From: Geminicoccaceae bacterium
GTDB taxonomy: Bacteria; Pseudomonadota; Alphaproteobacteria; Geminicoccales; Geminicoccaceae
Direction of reading: 5' to 3'
DNA length: 6,560 bases
Assembly (NCBI GenBank): GCA_020446285.1
Contig: JAGREZ010000294.1
Location: forward strand, 6,984 to 13,543
Shown: in pieces, positions 1-6,560 of the stretch
Position numbering within the stretch: position 1 is the stretch's first letter
Layout of the letters: every line of letters begins with the position of its first letter
Made by a program: the position numbers and the translations under genes
The notes under the pieces: generated by a model
What the model was told of the DNA's origin: nothing
What the model saw: the letters and a program-made list of their open reading frames with translations, nothing else
Databases searched by the model: none

Positions 1-621
1 TGGCCGTTCGTCTCCGACCTGCGCACGGGTGCAATGTCGGGTGGCAGCGGCGAGCAGGCGCTGATGATGGCCGCCTGCGCGCAGATGGCCCATTTCTACG
101 ACCTTCCGGGCGGCGTCGCATCGGGCATGGCCGACAGCAAGCTCGCCGACGCCCAGGCCGGCGCCGAGGTCGCCCTCAACCATGCGCTCGTCGGCAATGC
201 CGGCGCCAATCTGATCTACGAGGCGGCCGGCATGCGCGCCAGCCTGCTCGGCTTCTCGCTCGAAGGGCTGGTGCTGGACAATGACATCATCGGCTCGACC
301 CTGCGCACCATTCGCGGGCTGGAAACCGATGCGGAAAGCCTAGCCATCGATGTCATGCGCGAAGTCTGCCGGGAGGGACCGGGCCACTATCTCGGCCATG
401 CCGACACGCTCGCACGCATGCAGAAGGATTACATCTATCCGGCTGCAGGCGATCGCAAGAGCCCCAAGGAATGGCTGGAGAACGGCAGCAGCGACGCGCT
501 TGAACGCGCCGCACATGGCGTTCGCGCCATTCTCGCGAACGATCCGGGTCTGCGCCTCGATGCGGCACTCGACCGGCGCTTGCGAGCGAACTTTCCCATC
601 CGCCTGCCGCGCCCCGGCTGA
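1..621 (+). CDS. MttB-family corrinoid methyltransferase, C-terminal part (5' end cut by window)
   Basis: The reading frame is open from base 1 (WPFVSDLRTGAMSGGSGEQA) to a TGA at 619-621, giving 206 visible residues and no start. The glycine-rich GAMSGGSGEQALMMAACAQ stretch, the DLPGGVASGMADSKLADAQ stretch, NAGANLIYEAAGM and GPGHYLGHADTLARM are the C-terminal signature of the trimethylamine methyltransferase (MttB) family as found in alphaproteobacteria. The family is about 500 residues long, so roughly 40% is visible. Characterised relatives transfer a methyl group from a quaternary or tertiary amine (trimethylamine, glycine betaine) to a corrinoid protein in the cytoplasm, feeding one-carbon metabolism. 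Archaeal MttB carries pyrrolysine encoded by an in-frame TAG. The visible part has no TAG, but the equivalent site may lie upstream of the window. The substrate cannot be told, so I give no gene symbol. The tail (FPIRLPRPG) runs into the terminator-like hairpin. Confidence 0.88.
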   Translation, partial: WPFVSDLRTGAMSGGSGEQALMMAACAQMAHFYDLPGGVASGMADSKLADAQAGAEVALNHALVGNAGANLIYEAAGMRASLLGFSLEGLVLDNDIIGSTLRTIRGLETDAESLAIDVMREVCREGPGHYLGHADTLARMQKDYIYPAAGDRKSPKEWLENGSSDALERAAHGVRAILANDPGLRLDAALDRRLRANFPIRLPRPG

Positions 622-641
622 AAGCGGGGCGTGGCAGGCGG
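600..641 (+). terminator. Long hairpin at the 3' end of the methyltransferase gene
   Basis: Bases 600-616 pair with 625-641 as a 17-bp stem, perfect except for one G-U pair (609 with 632), closing an 8-base loop (617-624) that contains the TGA stop. The stem is very GC-rich. No T-run follows, since the next bases are CGGTAGATG. It is therefore not a textbook intrinsic terminator. It may be a hairpin-only terminator or a 3'-end mRNA stabiliser at the convergent gene boundary. Confidence 0.55.
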
Positions 642-711
642 CGGTAGATGTCAGGCGGGAAGCGATCCATCATCATCTCCCGCCAGACTGTTCGGCCAGA
701 ACCCCTCACTG

Positions 712-751
712 CCGGCACCGATCCGGATCACGGTCTTCCGGGCGGTGCCGG
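712..751. repeat. Two-tier inverted repeat in the convergent intergenic region
   Basis: CCGGCACCG (712-720) is the exact reverse complement of CGGTGCCGG (743-751). Inside it, CCGGA (723-727) pairs with TCCGG (737-741) around a 9-base loop. The result is a stacked hairpin with a small asymmetric internal loop. It lies between the ends of two converging genes and could act in transcript ending on either strand. No T-run flanks it. Confidence 0.4.
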
Positions 752-768
752 GCAACGCACTGGCATGA

Positions 769-806
769 GGCCGTCCGGTCCCCTGCGGGCGACCGGACGG
801 ACGGCC
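769..806 (-). terminator. Hairpin just downstream of the small minus-strand gene
   Basis: CCGTCCGGTC (771-780) is perfectly complementary to GACCGGACGG (791-800). The 10-base loop can add a further CCC/GGG pairing. An alternative register pairs GGCCGTCCG (769-777) with CGGACGGCC (798-806). It begins 7 to 13 bases beyond the TAG stop of the minus-strand gene that ends at 813, which is the expected terminator position. No U-tract is visible on the minus strand, so the terminator role is inferred from position and stem strength. Confidence 0.45.
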
Positions 807-812
807 CCTGCC

Positions 813-1055
813 CTAGCCGAATCCTGCGGAGAAACCGAGCTGGCTGATGCGTGTCGGCACCGGCAGGCGCCCGGCAGCCTCCATGTCGATTGCCAGGGTT
901 TCCAGTTCCCGGGCGAGATCATGAGTGTCGATCTGCAGTCCGATGTGCGGAATATCCATACATCGAAGCCGGATGGCCATGAGCTGGACCTCGTTGGCCA
1001 CACGCTGCATTCGTTGCTGAACCTCGTTCTGTTGCCTTGTTTCTTGGACGATCAC
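813..1055 (-). CDS. Small hypothetical protein, 80 residues, GTG start
   Basis: I do not recognise this protein. The frame runs from a GTG at 1053-1055 to a TAG at 813-815. On the minus strand the start is preceded by AAAGGAAGCAGACC, a good Shine-Dalgarno (AAGGA) at normal spacing. No ATG, GTG or TTG occurs between this start and the upstream in-frame stop near 1130, so GTG is the only plausible start. Residues 2-31 (IVQETRQQNEVQQRMQRVAN onward) look like one amphipathic, Gln/Glu/Arg-rich helix. Residues 45-62 (HDLARELETLAIDMEAAG) look like a second. The C-terminus is glycine/phenylalanine-rich (SQLGFSAGFG). There is no signal peptide or membrane segment, so it is probably a small cytoplasmic helical protein. 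It is transcribed divergently from the kinase and may share its control region. A different-frame ORF with an even better ribosome binding site starts at 1107, so identity as a gene is likely but not certain. Confidence 0.5.
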   Translation of the reverse strand: MIVQETRQQNEVQQRMQRVANEVQLMAIRLRCMDIPHIGLQIDTHDLARELETLAIDMEAAGRLPVPTRISQLGFSAGFG

Positions 1056-1254
1056 GGTCTGCTTCCTTTGTGCAGTCGTTTCTTTGCCAAATCCGGCAGA
1101 TTTGCATGAATATCCTCCACCGGTATGTTGAGGCTAGGATTGGTCGGTTACCGGATGATGTCATTTTCCGAATCCCGAAGACGTTTTTTTTCAACAAACC
1201 GTCACGGAATGTTACAAGCATTACAACGGATGACGGACTTGCTGCGACCCTGCG
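1056..1254. promoter_or_regulatory. Divergent control region between the small gene and the kinase gene
   Basis: About 200 bases, visibly less GC-rich than the genes around them, separate the two divergent starts. The stretch includes a run of eight T (1184-1191), a short direct repeat (TTCCGAA/TCCCGAA, 1167-1180), a GGTTACC palindrome (1147-1152) and the GTCAC/GTTAC repeats at 1201-1225. I see no convincing -35/-10 pair. TTCAAC (1190-1195) with TACAAG (1213-1218) at 17-base spacing is the best weak candidate toward the kinase. Confidence 0.4.
1201..1225 (+). promoter_or_regulatory. Phased GTCAC/GTTAC half sites upstream of the kinase (candidate operator)
   Basis: GTCAC (1201-1205) and GTTAC (1211-1215) are exactly 10 bases apart. 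A third related element, ATTACA (1220-1225), follows at 9 bases. Half sites repeated once per helical turn are typical of OmpR/PhoB-family operators. The 9-base GAATGTTAC at 1207-1215 also occurs upstream of the regulator gene (minus strand, 6464-6456) in the same orientation relative to that gene. The repeats are read directly; that the neighbouring regulator binds here is inference. Confidence 0.35.
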
Positions 1255-4200
1255 ATGATTCTACATCCGTTTTCAGAGAAGGACATTCTGACAACATGCT
1301 CTCGGGAAAAGCCGATGCACAGAGAGCCATCCATCAAGAGCATGCCGGCAAGACCCGGTCGCGGGCCGGATCACGCCCTCTTTCACAGAATAGCAGGCTC
1401 TGTGCTGATTGCGGCGGCGGCGGTTTGGGCATTCGCCGACCCTGAAGGCCAGTGGTTCGTCGTCTGCATGAGCGCACTTGTCATCCTTGCCGGAGCGCAA
1501 AGCCGGGTCTGGCTGACTCTCGCCGGCGCCGGTTCGCTGCTGCTGGCAATTGTGACCGCATTGCCGCGGGGAGTCTCCGCGGCGTCCCTGGCGCTGCCCG
1601 AATGCCTCGTCATTATGGCCGCACTGGCGGTATCGAGCGGATTTCTCCTGCGTCAGACCGGCGAGCGGCTCCATCTCGCAAACGAACTGGCCGCCGGCCA
1701 TCAGGCACTCCTGGAAAGTCGGCACATGGCCGAGCGCTTTCGTGCAAGACTGCATTTCGTCCTCCGCGCGGTGGATGGATACTGGGAACGTGACGCCGAC
1801 GGCGATGCGCTCTACTGGTCAGACGGCATCTACCGGCTCTTCGGTCTCGAACCGGGCTCCATCCGGCCTGATGGCAGCATCATTCGCTCGCACCTCCATC
1901 CCGATGACGTCAGCCGGTTCGACGAAACCTTCCGTCGTCACCATCAGGAGGGACGGGAATACCGGGCAGAACTACGGGTACGGCAACCGGATGGCAGCTA
2001 TCGCTGGATCCTTTCCATCGGCATGGCCGAGATCGGCGAGGACGGCACACCGCGAAAGCTCTACGGAGCGGCCATCAATATTGACCCGCTCAAACGGGCG
2101 GAAACGGAAAGACTCGAGGCCCGGATCGAGGCCGATGCCGCCCGCCAGCGCCTGAGCCTCGCCATCGAGAGTCTCGATGACGGCTTCGTCCTGTTTGACG
2201 AACATGATCGCCTGGCACTTTGCAACCGACGGTTCCGTGAAATCTATCCACACACCAGTCCCCTTTTTCGTGAGGGCATGCCATTCGAGGAGATCATCCG
2301 CTTCGCGGTTGCGAACGGGCGAATCGAGGATGCGCACGGCCGTGAGGAGAAATGGATCGCCGAACGCCTCGAACAACATCGCAATCCGCGCGGACCACAT
2401 CTCCAGCACCTCGCGGACGGTCGCTGGATTCAGGTGAACGAAAGACGCATGCCGGAAGGCGGCATCGTCGGGATCCGCACCGATGTGACTGCGCTCAAGG
2501 AAGCCCAGCGTGAACTGGAGGAAAGCGAGGGACGCCTGCGCGCGCTGCTCGAGGCATTCACGGACGGTCATTTCGACCGGAATTTCCGGACGGAGGAGGA
2601 ATACTGGTCCCCCGGCGCGTATCGCCTGATCGGAGTCGACCCGGAGGCCGCACCCCACCCGACCCACGAATTCTTTCAACGACATGTGCACCCGGATGAC
2701 AGTGCTGCGGTCGCGAACGCGGTGCGTGCCCATATCGACGGACAGGCACCTTATTGCGTCCAGTTCCGCCTGCGCCAGCCGGATGGCGGGTGGCGCTGGG
2801 TCGAAAGCAGGGGGCGGTTGATCCGGGACCGGGACGGACGGCCGCTTCGCCTCATCGGCGGCACGAACGACATTCATGCGATGCGTGAGGCAGAGGAACT
2901 CAAGCTCAAGCATCAGATGGAGGCCGAACGCTCGCACCGTCACCTCACCGATGCCATCGAAAGCATGCAGGACGGCTTCGCCCTCTACGATTCGGACGGG
3001 TGGCTGGTGATGTGCAACCGGCGCTTTCGCGAGATCCTCGCCGCCGGCGGTGCCTCCTTTGAACCCGGAACTGCTTACAGTGACCAGCTTGCAACGGCTG
3101 TCGCCAACGGTTTCTTCGCCGAAGCCGTGGGCCGTGAGAAGGCATGGACCGCACAATGGCTCGAACGCAGGAAGAAGTGTGCGTTCACCGGAACGCAGAG
3201 ACTGGGTGACGGACGCTGGCTGCAGTTCAGTGACCGTCGCACGAGCGATGGCGGCACGGTCGCCCTGCGTTCGGATATAACCCAGCTCAAGCTCACCGAG
3301 GAACGGCTCGCGGAAAGCGAGCGGCGCTTTCGCGACTATGCCGATTCGACCTCCGACTGGTTCTGGGAGACCGACAGCGACCACAGGTTCACCTACATCT
3401 CTGGACGAATGACCGAGATTACCGGGCTCTCGGCGGGCTCCGTCATCGGCCGAAGGCGGGAGGAGCTGGCGTTCGGTCCGGGCGATTGGCAGGCGCTGGA
3501 GCGGATCGGCAAGGCGATGGACCGCCGCGAGGCCTTTCGCGACATTCGCCTGATCCGCCGCGTCGAGGACGAAAGACAGATCCACATCCGTCTGAGCGGA
3601 AAACCGATTTTCGACATGGACGGCGTTTTTCTCGGATATCGCGGCGCCGGTACCGACATCACACCGATCGTGGAGATGGACATCCAGCGCGAGCGGGCAG
3701 AACAGATCCTCGTGCGCACGGTCGAAGCACTGCCCCTGCTCTTCGGCCTGTTCGATCGGGAGGACCGGCTCGTCGTCTGCAACCGGCGCTTCCGCGAAGT
3801 GTTCGAGGTGGAAAACGATCCGCAGGGCCCCCTGCCCGCCTTCGAGACACTCGTCGAACGGTTCGCCGTCAAGAGCCTGCTCGGCACGGCGGAAGAAGCC
3901 GCGGCCTGGCTTCGCAACCGACGCAACCATCGCGAAACCCCGCAGGTCCGCTTCGATTTCCGTTATGACGGCGGTCGCTGGATGTCGGTCAGCGACTTTC
4001 CCATGGCCGATGGCGGCAACCTCTGGCTTTCCGTCGACATCACCGACGTACGCCGGGCCCAGGCGATGAGCCGTCTTTCCGAGCGACGCCTGCGAACGAT
4101 CATAGATGCCGCACCCGACGCCATCGTCACGCTCGACGCGAACGGCAACATCCAGGCGTTCAGCCGGTTCGCCGAAGCGCTCTTCGGCCTTGCCGAAAGC

Positions 4201-5616
4201 GACGTCGCCGGCAGCGATGTCAGATGCCTGATGGCCGGCGACAATGACAGGCAGCCATTGCCTCCATGGTGGGAAGGACCGCCGAAGCCGCTCGACGATC
4301 ACGAAGTGTGTGCCCGTCGCGCGGACGGTTCCATCTTTCCGGCCATCATTTCCCTCGTCGCCGCACCGAGTGACGATCAACCCGGCTACACGCTGTTCCT
4401 TCGTGATATCAGCGAACTGCGCAAACGCGACGAGGCGCTTCGCCAGGCACAGAAGATGGAGGCGGTCGGCCAGCTCACGGGCGGAGTGGCCCATGATTTC
4501 AACAATCTGCTCACGGCCATCCTCGGAAATATCGAAATGCTCGAGCCGGCAGTGCGCGACAGGCCCGACTGTCACGAGATGGTGCGCGAGCTGAAATCGG
4601 CGGCAACTCTCGGCGCGGATCTTGTGACCCGCCTGCTCGCCTTCTCGCGCCGGACCTCGCTCGAAAGCCGGACACTCGATCTTCGCTCGGTCATCCTCGA
4701 ACTCGTTCCACTGCTCGGCCGCACGCTCGGTCCAGCCATCTGCCTGCAAAACGATCTTGCCGACGACATGCCTTGCGCCAGAGCCGATCCGGTGCAATTG
4801 CGCAACGCCATCATCAACCTCGCCATCAATGCGCGGGATGCCATGCCCCGGGGGGGCGTTCTCGAAATCACCGGCCGCGGCAGCGAGCTCGGCACGAGGG
4901 AAGCCGCTTCGCGTTCGGTGCGCCCCGGCCGTTTTGCCGTCATCGACATATGCGATTCCGGCGAGGGAATCGCACCCGAAGACCAGGAGCGCGTGTTCGA
5001 GCCCTTCTACACCACAAAGGAAAACGGCAGGGGCACAGGGCTCGGACTGAGTGCTGTCTATGGCTTTGCCCGCCAGTCGGGCGGTTTCGTCTCGCTGGAG
5101 AGCGTTCCGGGTTCGGGAACCCGCTTCTCCCTCTGGTTGCCCGAGCATGAGGTGGCAGACGATCCCGTGCATGACGACACCGCCGATACGGGCGATCCGG
5201 GCATGGTGGAAACCGTGGACCTGCCACGCGGCGATGGCCACACCGTCCTTGTCGTCGAGGATGACAGTCTTGTCCGCCGGGTCACTGTTTCATCCCTTGA
5301 ACGGCTCGACTATATCGTCCTCGAGGCCGCGACCGCCGATGAGGCGCTCGATCTTCTCGATCTGGTTCCCAAGGGCGGTACCGTGCTCTCGGACGTCATC
5401 ATGCCGGGCGGCGTGAGCGGGCTCGATCTCATCGGCGAAATCGAACGCCTGCGTCCCGACATCCGGCTCCTCCTGACATCCGGCTATATCGATCGGCAAA
5501 ACGAGGGCAATGTCCGCTATCCGCTGTTGCGCAAGCCATTCACGGTCGAACGGCTTGCCCGGTTCATGGGCCCTCAGCCGGCACCAGCGCGCCGCACCTC
5601 TGCCGTGAAGATATAA
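1255..5616 (+). CDS. Membrane-anchored multi-PAS hybrid sensor histidine kinase with C-terminal receiver
   Basis: This is a 1453-residue hybrid sensor kinase. Four hydrophobic segments (about 45-61, 67-82, 84-104, 112-132) with short loops anchor it in the inner membrane without a periplasmic sensor domain. About seven cytoplasmic PAS domains follow at roughly 165-283, 300-415, 427-545, 563-678, 690-808, 819-933 and 943-1055. The kinase core has the H-box [11 protein letters not shown] (H1080), N-box [10 protein letters not shown] (N1188, N1192), G1 DSGEG (D1234), F-box FEPFYTTK and G2 GRGTGLGLS, matching the HPK4-like PAS kinases. The receiver (about 1329-1438) has E1335/D1336, phospho-acceptor D1380 (LSDVIMP), T1408 and K1427. 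All key residues are present, so kinase and receiver should both be active. No output domain follows, so a separate regulator or Hpt is needed. The signal is unknown. The start is uncertain: ATG 1255 lacks a ribosome binding site, whereas ATG 1315 (residue 21) follows CTCGGGAAAAGCCG and would give 1433 residues. The 3' end overlaps the convergent regulator gene. Confidence 0.93.
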   Translation: MILHPFSEKDILTTCSREKPMHREPSIKSMPARPGRGPDHALFHRIAGSVLIAAAAVWAFADPEGQWFVVCMSALVILAGAQSRVWLTLAGAGSLLLAIVTALPRGVSAASLALPECLVIMAALAVSSGFLLRQTGERLHLANELAAGHQALLESRHMAERFRARLHFVLRAVDGYWERDADGDALYWSDGIYRLFGLEPGSIRPDGSIIRSHLHPDDVSRFDETFRRHHQEGREYRAELRVRQPDGSYRWILSIGMAEIGEDGTPRKLYGAAINIDPLKRAETERLEARIEADAARQRLSLAIESLDDGFVLFDEHDRLALCNRRFREIYPHTSPLFREGMPFEEIIRFAVANGRIEDAHGREEKWIAERLEQHRNPRGPHLQHLADGRWIQVNERRMPEGGIVGIRTDVTALKEAQRELEESEGRLRALLEAFTDGHFDRNFRTEEEYWSPGAYRLIGVDPEAAPHPTHEFFQRHVHPDDSAAVANAVRAHIDGQAPYCVQFRLRQPDGGWRWVESRGRLIRDRDGRPLRLIGGTNDIHAMREAEELKLKHQMEAERSHRHLTDAIESMQDGFALYDSDGWLVMCNRRFREILAAGGASFEPGTAYSDQLATAVANGFFAEAVGREKAWTAQWLERRKKCAFTGTQRLGDGRWLQFSDRRTSDGGTVALRSDITQLKLTEERLAESERRFRDYADSTSDWFWETDSDHRFTYISGRMTEITGLSAGSVIGRRREELAFGPGDWQALERIGKAMDRREAFRDIRLIRRVEDERQIHIRLSGKPIFDMDGVFLGYRGAGTDITPIVEMDIQRERAEQILVRTVEALPLLFGLFDREDRLVVCNRRFREVFEVENDPQGPLPAFETLVERFAVKSLLGTAEEAAAWLRNRRNHRETPQVRFDFRYDGGRWMSVSDFPMADGGNLWLSVDITDVRRAQAMSRLSERRLRTIIDAAPDAIVTLDANGNIQAFSRFAEALFGLAESDVAGSDVRCLMAGDNDRQPLPPWWEGPPKPLDDHEVCARRADGSIFPAIISLVAAPSDDQPGYTLFLRDISELRKRDEALRQAQKMEAVGQLTGGVAHDFNNLLTAILGNIEMLEPAVRDRPDCHEMVRELKSAATLGADLVTRLLAFSRRTSLESRTLDLRSVILELVPLLGRTLGPAICLQNDLADDMPCARADPVQLRNAIINLAINARDAMPRGGVLEITGRGSELGTREAASRSVRPGRFAVIDICDSGEGIAPEDQERVFEPFYTTKENGRGTGLGLSAVYGFARQSGGFVSLESVPGSGTRFSLWLPEHEVADDPVHDDTADTGDPGMVETVDLPRGDGHTVLVVEDDSLVRRVTVSSLERLDYIVLEAATADEALDLLDLVPKGGTVLSDVIMPGGVSGLDLIGEIERLRPDIRLLLTSGYIDRQNEGNVRYPLLRKPFTVERLARFMGPQPAPARRTSAVKI
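2221..3798 (+). repeat. Recurring PAS-pair module inside the kinase (three CNRRFRE copies)
   Basis: The heptapeptide CNRRFRE occurs at residues 323, 587 and 842 (codons from 2221, 3013 and 3778), each in a PAS domain with the pattern DG/F-x-L-(F/Y)-D before it and D-(V/I)-T at its end. The intervening PAS domains also line up: [10 protein letters not shown] at 174, DGHFDRN at 437 and DWFWETD at 701. Both series have a period near 260 residues. The sensor region is therefore a threefold A-B PAS pair plus a final PAS next to the kinase. The copies are diverged at the DNA level, so the duplications are old. The third pair is the most altered. Confidence 0.7.
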
Positions 5617-6383
5617 CCGGCACCGCGTACGGTCTTGATGATACCGGGGTTCGCCGGCTCTTCCTCGATCTTCTTGCGAAGGCGGGCGATCTGCGTGTCG
5701 ATGCTGCGGTCGAAGGCCGACCAACCCCGTCCGTGGGCGCGATCGAGCAGCTGTTCGCGGCTGAGTACACGGTTCGGGCATTCGGCAAAGACGCAGAGAA
5801 GATCGAACTCGCCGCTGGTGAGATTGACGACGTCGCCGCCGGCATTGCGCAGCTCGCGCTTGAAGGTATCGAGACGCATCCCTTCGAACAGGAGGACCGA
5901 CCCACCCATTCCCTGCGTTCTGCCCGGATCGAAGGAGACAGAAGCTTCGGCAAGGCCCGCAACGACGGCGGGACGCTCGCCTCCCCGGCCACGCATGCCC
6001 GATGTCCGGCGCAGAACGGCCCGCACACGGGCAAGCACCTCGCGCAACTCGAACGGCTTGGCAATATAGTCGTCGGCACCGACCTCCAGACCGATCACCC
6101 GCTCCATCGGATCGTTCTTGCCAGTGATGATGATGACCGGAAGATTGGCCTCGTTGCGAATTTCACGCACCAGTTCGAGGCCATTTTCATGCGGCAGGCC
6201 GAGATCGACGAGCACGAGATCGACATCAGCCTGCACGATGTCACTTCGAAACCCTGCCGCACTCGCGACCGAATCGACCTTGTAACCCTCCGACCGAAGA
6301 TAGCGCTCAAGAACGCTTCTTACATGCGGATCATCATCGACTATGACGATATGCAAAACGCTGCTCGCAATCTCAACGGGCAT
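5574..6383 (-). CDS. OmpR/PhoB-family response regulator (receiver plus winged helix)
   Basis: This is a 269-residue DNA-binding response regulator. The receiver (about residues 10-122) shows VDDD (D16, D17), phospho-acceptor D60 in VLVDLGLP, T87 in IIITG, Y106 and K109 in DDYIAKP, all the conserved switch residues. A linker of about 37 residues rich in Arg and Gly (127-163) is longer than usual. The winged-helix domain (about 164-262) has LTSGEFDLL, NRVLSREQLLDRAHGR, the recognition-helix stretch DRSIDTQIARLRKKIEE and the wing TVRGAGYIF. It should act as a phosphorylation-controlled transcription factor in the cytoplasm. Start ATG is at 6381-6383, preceded on the minus strand by GAGGGAA close to the ATG and inside a short hairpin. 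The gene converges on the hybrid kinase and its last 43 bases, stop included, overlap the kinase's end. Adjacency suggests a shared pathway, but partnership is inferred. Resemblance is to the family in general, so I give no symbol. Confidence 0.93.
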   Translation of the reverse strand: MPVEIASSVLHIVIVDDDPHVRSVLERYLRSEGYKVDSVASAAGFRSDIVQADVDLVLVDLGLPHENGLELVREIRNEANLPVIIITGKNDPMERVIGLEVGADDYIAKPFELREVLARVRAVLRRTSGMRGRGGERPAVVAGLAEASVSFDPGRTQGMGGSVLLFEGMRLDTFKRELRNAGGDVVNLTSGEFDLLCVFAECPNRVLSREQLLDRAHGRGWSAFDRSIDTQIARLRKKIEEEPANPGIIKTVRGAGYIFTAEVRRAGAG

Positions 6384-6384
6384 T

Positions 6385-6400
6385 TTCCCTCAACAGGGAA
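6385..6400 (-). promoter_or_regulatory. Hairpin enclosing the regulator's ribosome binding site
   Basis: TTCCCT (6385-6390) and AGGGAA (6395-6400) form a perfect 6-bp inverted repeat around a 4-base loop. On the minus-strand mRNA this reads UUCCCU-GUUG-AGGGAA, followed within two bases by the AUG. The 3' arm is the Shine-Dalgarno sequence itself, so folding would hide it. The pairing is read directly; an effect on translation is inferred. Confidence 0.45.
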
Positions 6401-6435
6401 GCGATTACCTCTGTCTGGCTATCGAAAACCATCAT

Positions 6436-6464
6436 GTCACGATTGGTCACAATTGGTAACATTC
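6436..6464 (-). promoter_or_regulatory. Three 10-bp-phased direct repeats upstream of the regulator (candidate operator)
   Basis: On the plus strand GTCAC (6436-6440), GTCAC (6446-6450) and GTAAC (6456-6460) recur with an exact 10-base period, the last two preceded by ATTG. On the regulator's strand this reads GTTAC, GTGAC, GTGAC. One helical turn per repeat is the usual arrangement for tandem OmpR/PhoB-type dimers, which suggests autoregulation. The site lies 53-81 bases upstream of the regulator's ATG. A further GTTAC occurs at 6510-6514. Confidence 0.45.
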
Positions 6465-6534
6465 AAGGCTCATACTGCAATATATCCACGCAGAATTTTC
6501 CACCGCTGCGTTACATTTCAACCACCGTCGGATT

Positions 6535-6540
6535 TTGACA
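6535..6540 (+). promoter_or_regulatory. TTGACA, possible -35 box of a divergent gene beyond the window
   Basis: A perfect sigma-70 -35 hexamer lies on the plus strand 20 bases from the window edge. The matching -10 would fall at about 6558-6563, which is mostly outside. No coding start is visible before the end, so a divergent gene is only suggested. In the same stretch the minus-strand TATATT (6482-6477) is a fair -10 for the regulator gene, but no good -35 sits above it. Confidence 0.25.
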
Positions 6541-6560
6541 AATGGGATGTTTCTTCGGCA

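Noticed and set aside
353..718. 121-codon minus-strand ORF overlapping the methyltransferase end
   Set aside because: Most of it is antisense to a well-supported gene, the product is an Arg/Pro/Ser-rich translation typical of shadow frames, and it would run through the 17-bp hairpin.
648..1109. 153-codon plus-strand ORF across the intergenic region
   Set aside because: It crosses three inverted repeats and is antisense to the more protein-like small gene with its own ribosome binding site. Its translation shows no recognisable domain.
1184..1191. Run of eight T as an intrinsic terminator
   Set aside because: No stable stem precedes it on the plus strand. The nearest inverted repeat has only about four pairs (CGGA/TCCG), and no plus-strand gene ends just upstream.
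1037..1258. 73-codon plus-strand ORF just before the kinase
   Set aside because: It begins with TTG, has no ribosome binding site, and spans the low-GC control region with its T-run and repeats.
1972..5241. A 1089-codon open frame on the minus strand covering most of the kinase gene
   Set aside because: It is codon-for-codon in register with the sense gene. In that register antisense stops arise only from sense TTA, CTA and TCA codons, which are rare in GC-rich genes; its end coincides with the rare Leu codon CTA at 1972-1974 (L240). The translation shows no recognisable domain, while the sense strand encodes intact PAS, kinase and receiver domains.
5578..5624. Direct repeat CCGGCACC at 5578-5585 and 5617-5624
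   Set aside because: An eight-base repeat in GC-rich coding DNA is expected by chance, and both copies lie within the coding end of the regulator gene.
5635..6069. 144-codon plus-strand ORF inside the regulator gene
   Set aside because: It is antisense to an intact response regulator with all conserved residues, and the product is a Ser/Arg/Pro-rich shadow translation.

Overview
The window reads as chromosomal DNA from a high-GC Gram-negative bacterium, most likely an alphaproteobacterium. The basis is GC-rich codon use in all the main genes, a methyltransferase of the MttB type that is common in alphaproteobacteria, and a very long PAS-rich hybrid histidine kinase of a kind frequent in that class. 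I cannot narrow the genus from the sequence alone.

Layout. (1) Bases 1-621, plus strand: the C-terminal part of a trimethylamine/betaine-type corrinoid methyltransferase (MttB family), cut by the window edge. Its stop codon lies in the loop of a long, nearly perfect hairpin. (2) Bases 622-812: a convergent intergenic stretch with two further strong inverted repeats. (3) Bases 813-1055, minus strand: a small unrecognised 80-residue protein with a GTG start and a good ribosome binding site. (4) Bases 1056-1254: a less GC-rich divergent control region. (5) Bases 1255-5616, plus strand: a 1453-residue membrane-anchored hybrid histidine kinase with four membrane segments, about seven PAS domains, a kinase core and a C-terminal receiver. 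(6) Bases 5574-6383, minus strand: an OmpR/PhoB-type response regulator, converging on the kinase with a 43-base overlap of the coding ends. (7) Bases 6384-6560: the regulator's upstream region, with phased 10-bp direct repeats and a hairpin over the ribosome binding site. A TTGACA box near the right edge may belong to a divergent gene outside the window.

How the genes may work together. The kinase and regulator are adjacent and plausibly form one signalling pathway. The kinase would sense through its membrane segments or cytoplasmic PAS domains and phosphorylate itself on H1080. It could then either phosphorylate the regulator directly or pass phosphate through its own receiver (D1380) and an unlinked Hpt protein. 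A 9-base sequence (GAATGTTAC) with GTCAC/GTTAC/GTAAC-type half sites occurs upstream of both genes in the same orientation relative to each gene. This makes it a candidate operator through which the regulator controls itself, the kinase and possibly the small divergent gene. Any link to methylamine or betaine metabolism rests only on the nearby methyltransferase gene.

The gene content is mostly ordinary. The parts worth a second look are the repeated PAS-pair architecture, the overlapping convergent kinase and regulator genes, the shared candidate operator, the hairpin over the regulator's ribosome binding site and the unknown small protein. I found no mobile element, CRISPR array, tRNA or rRNA.
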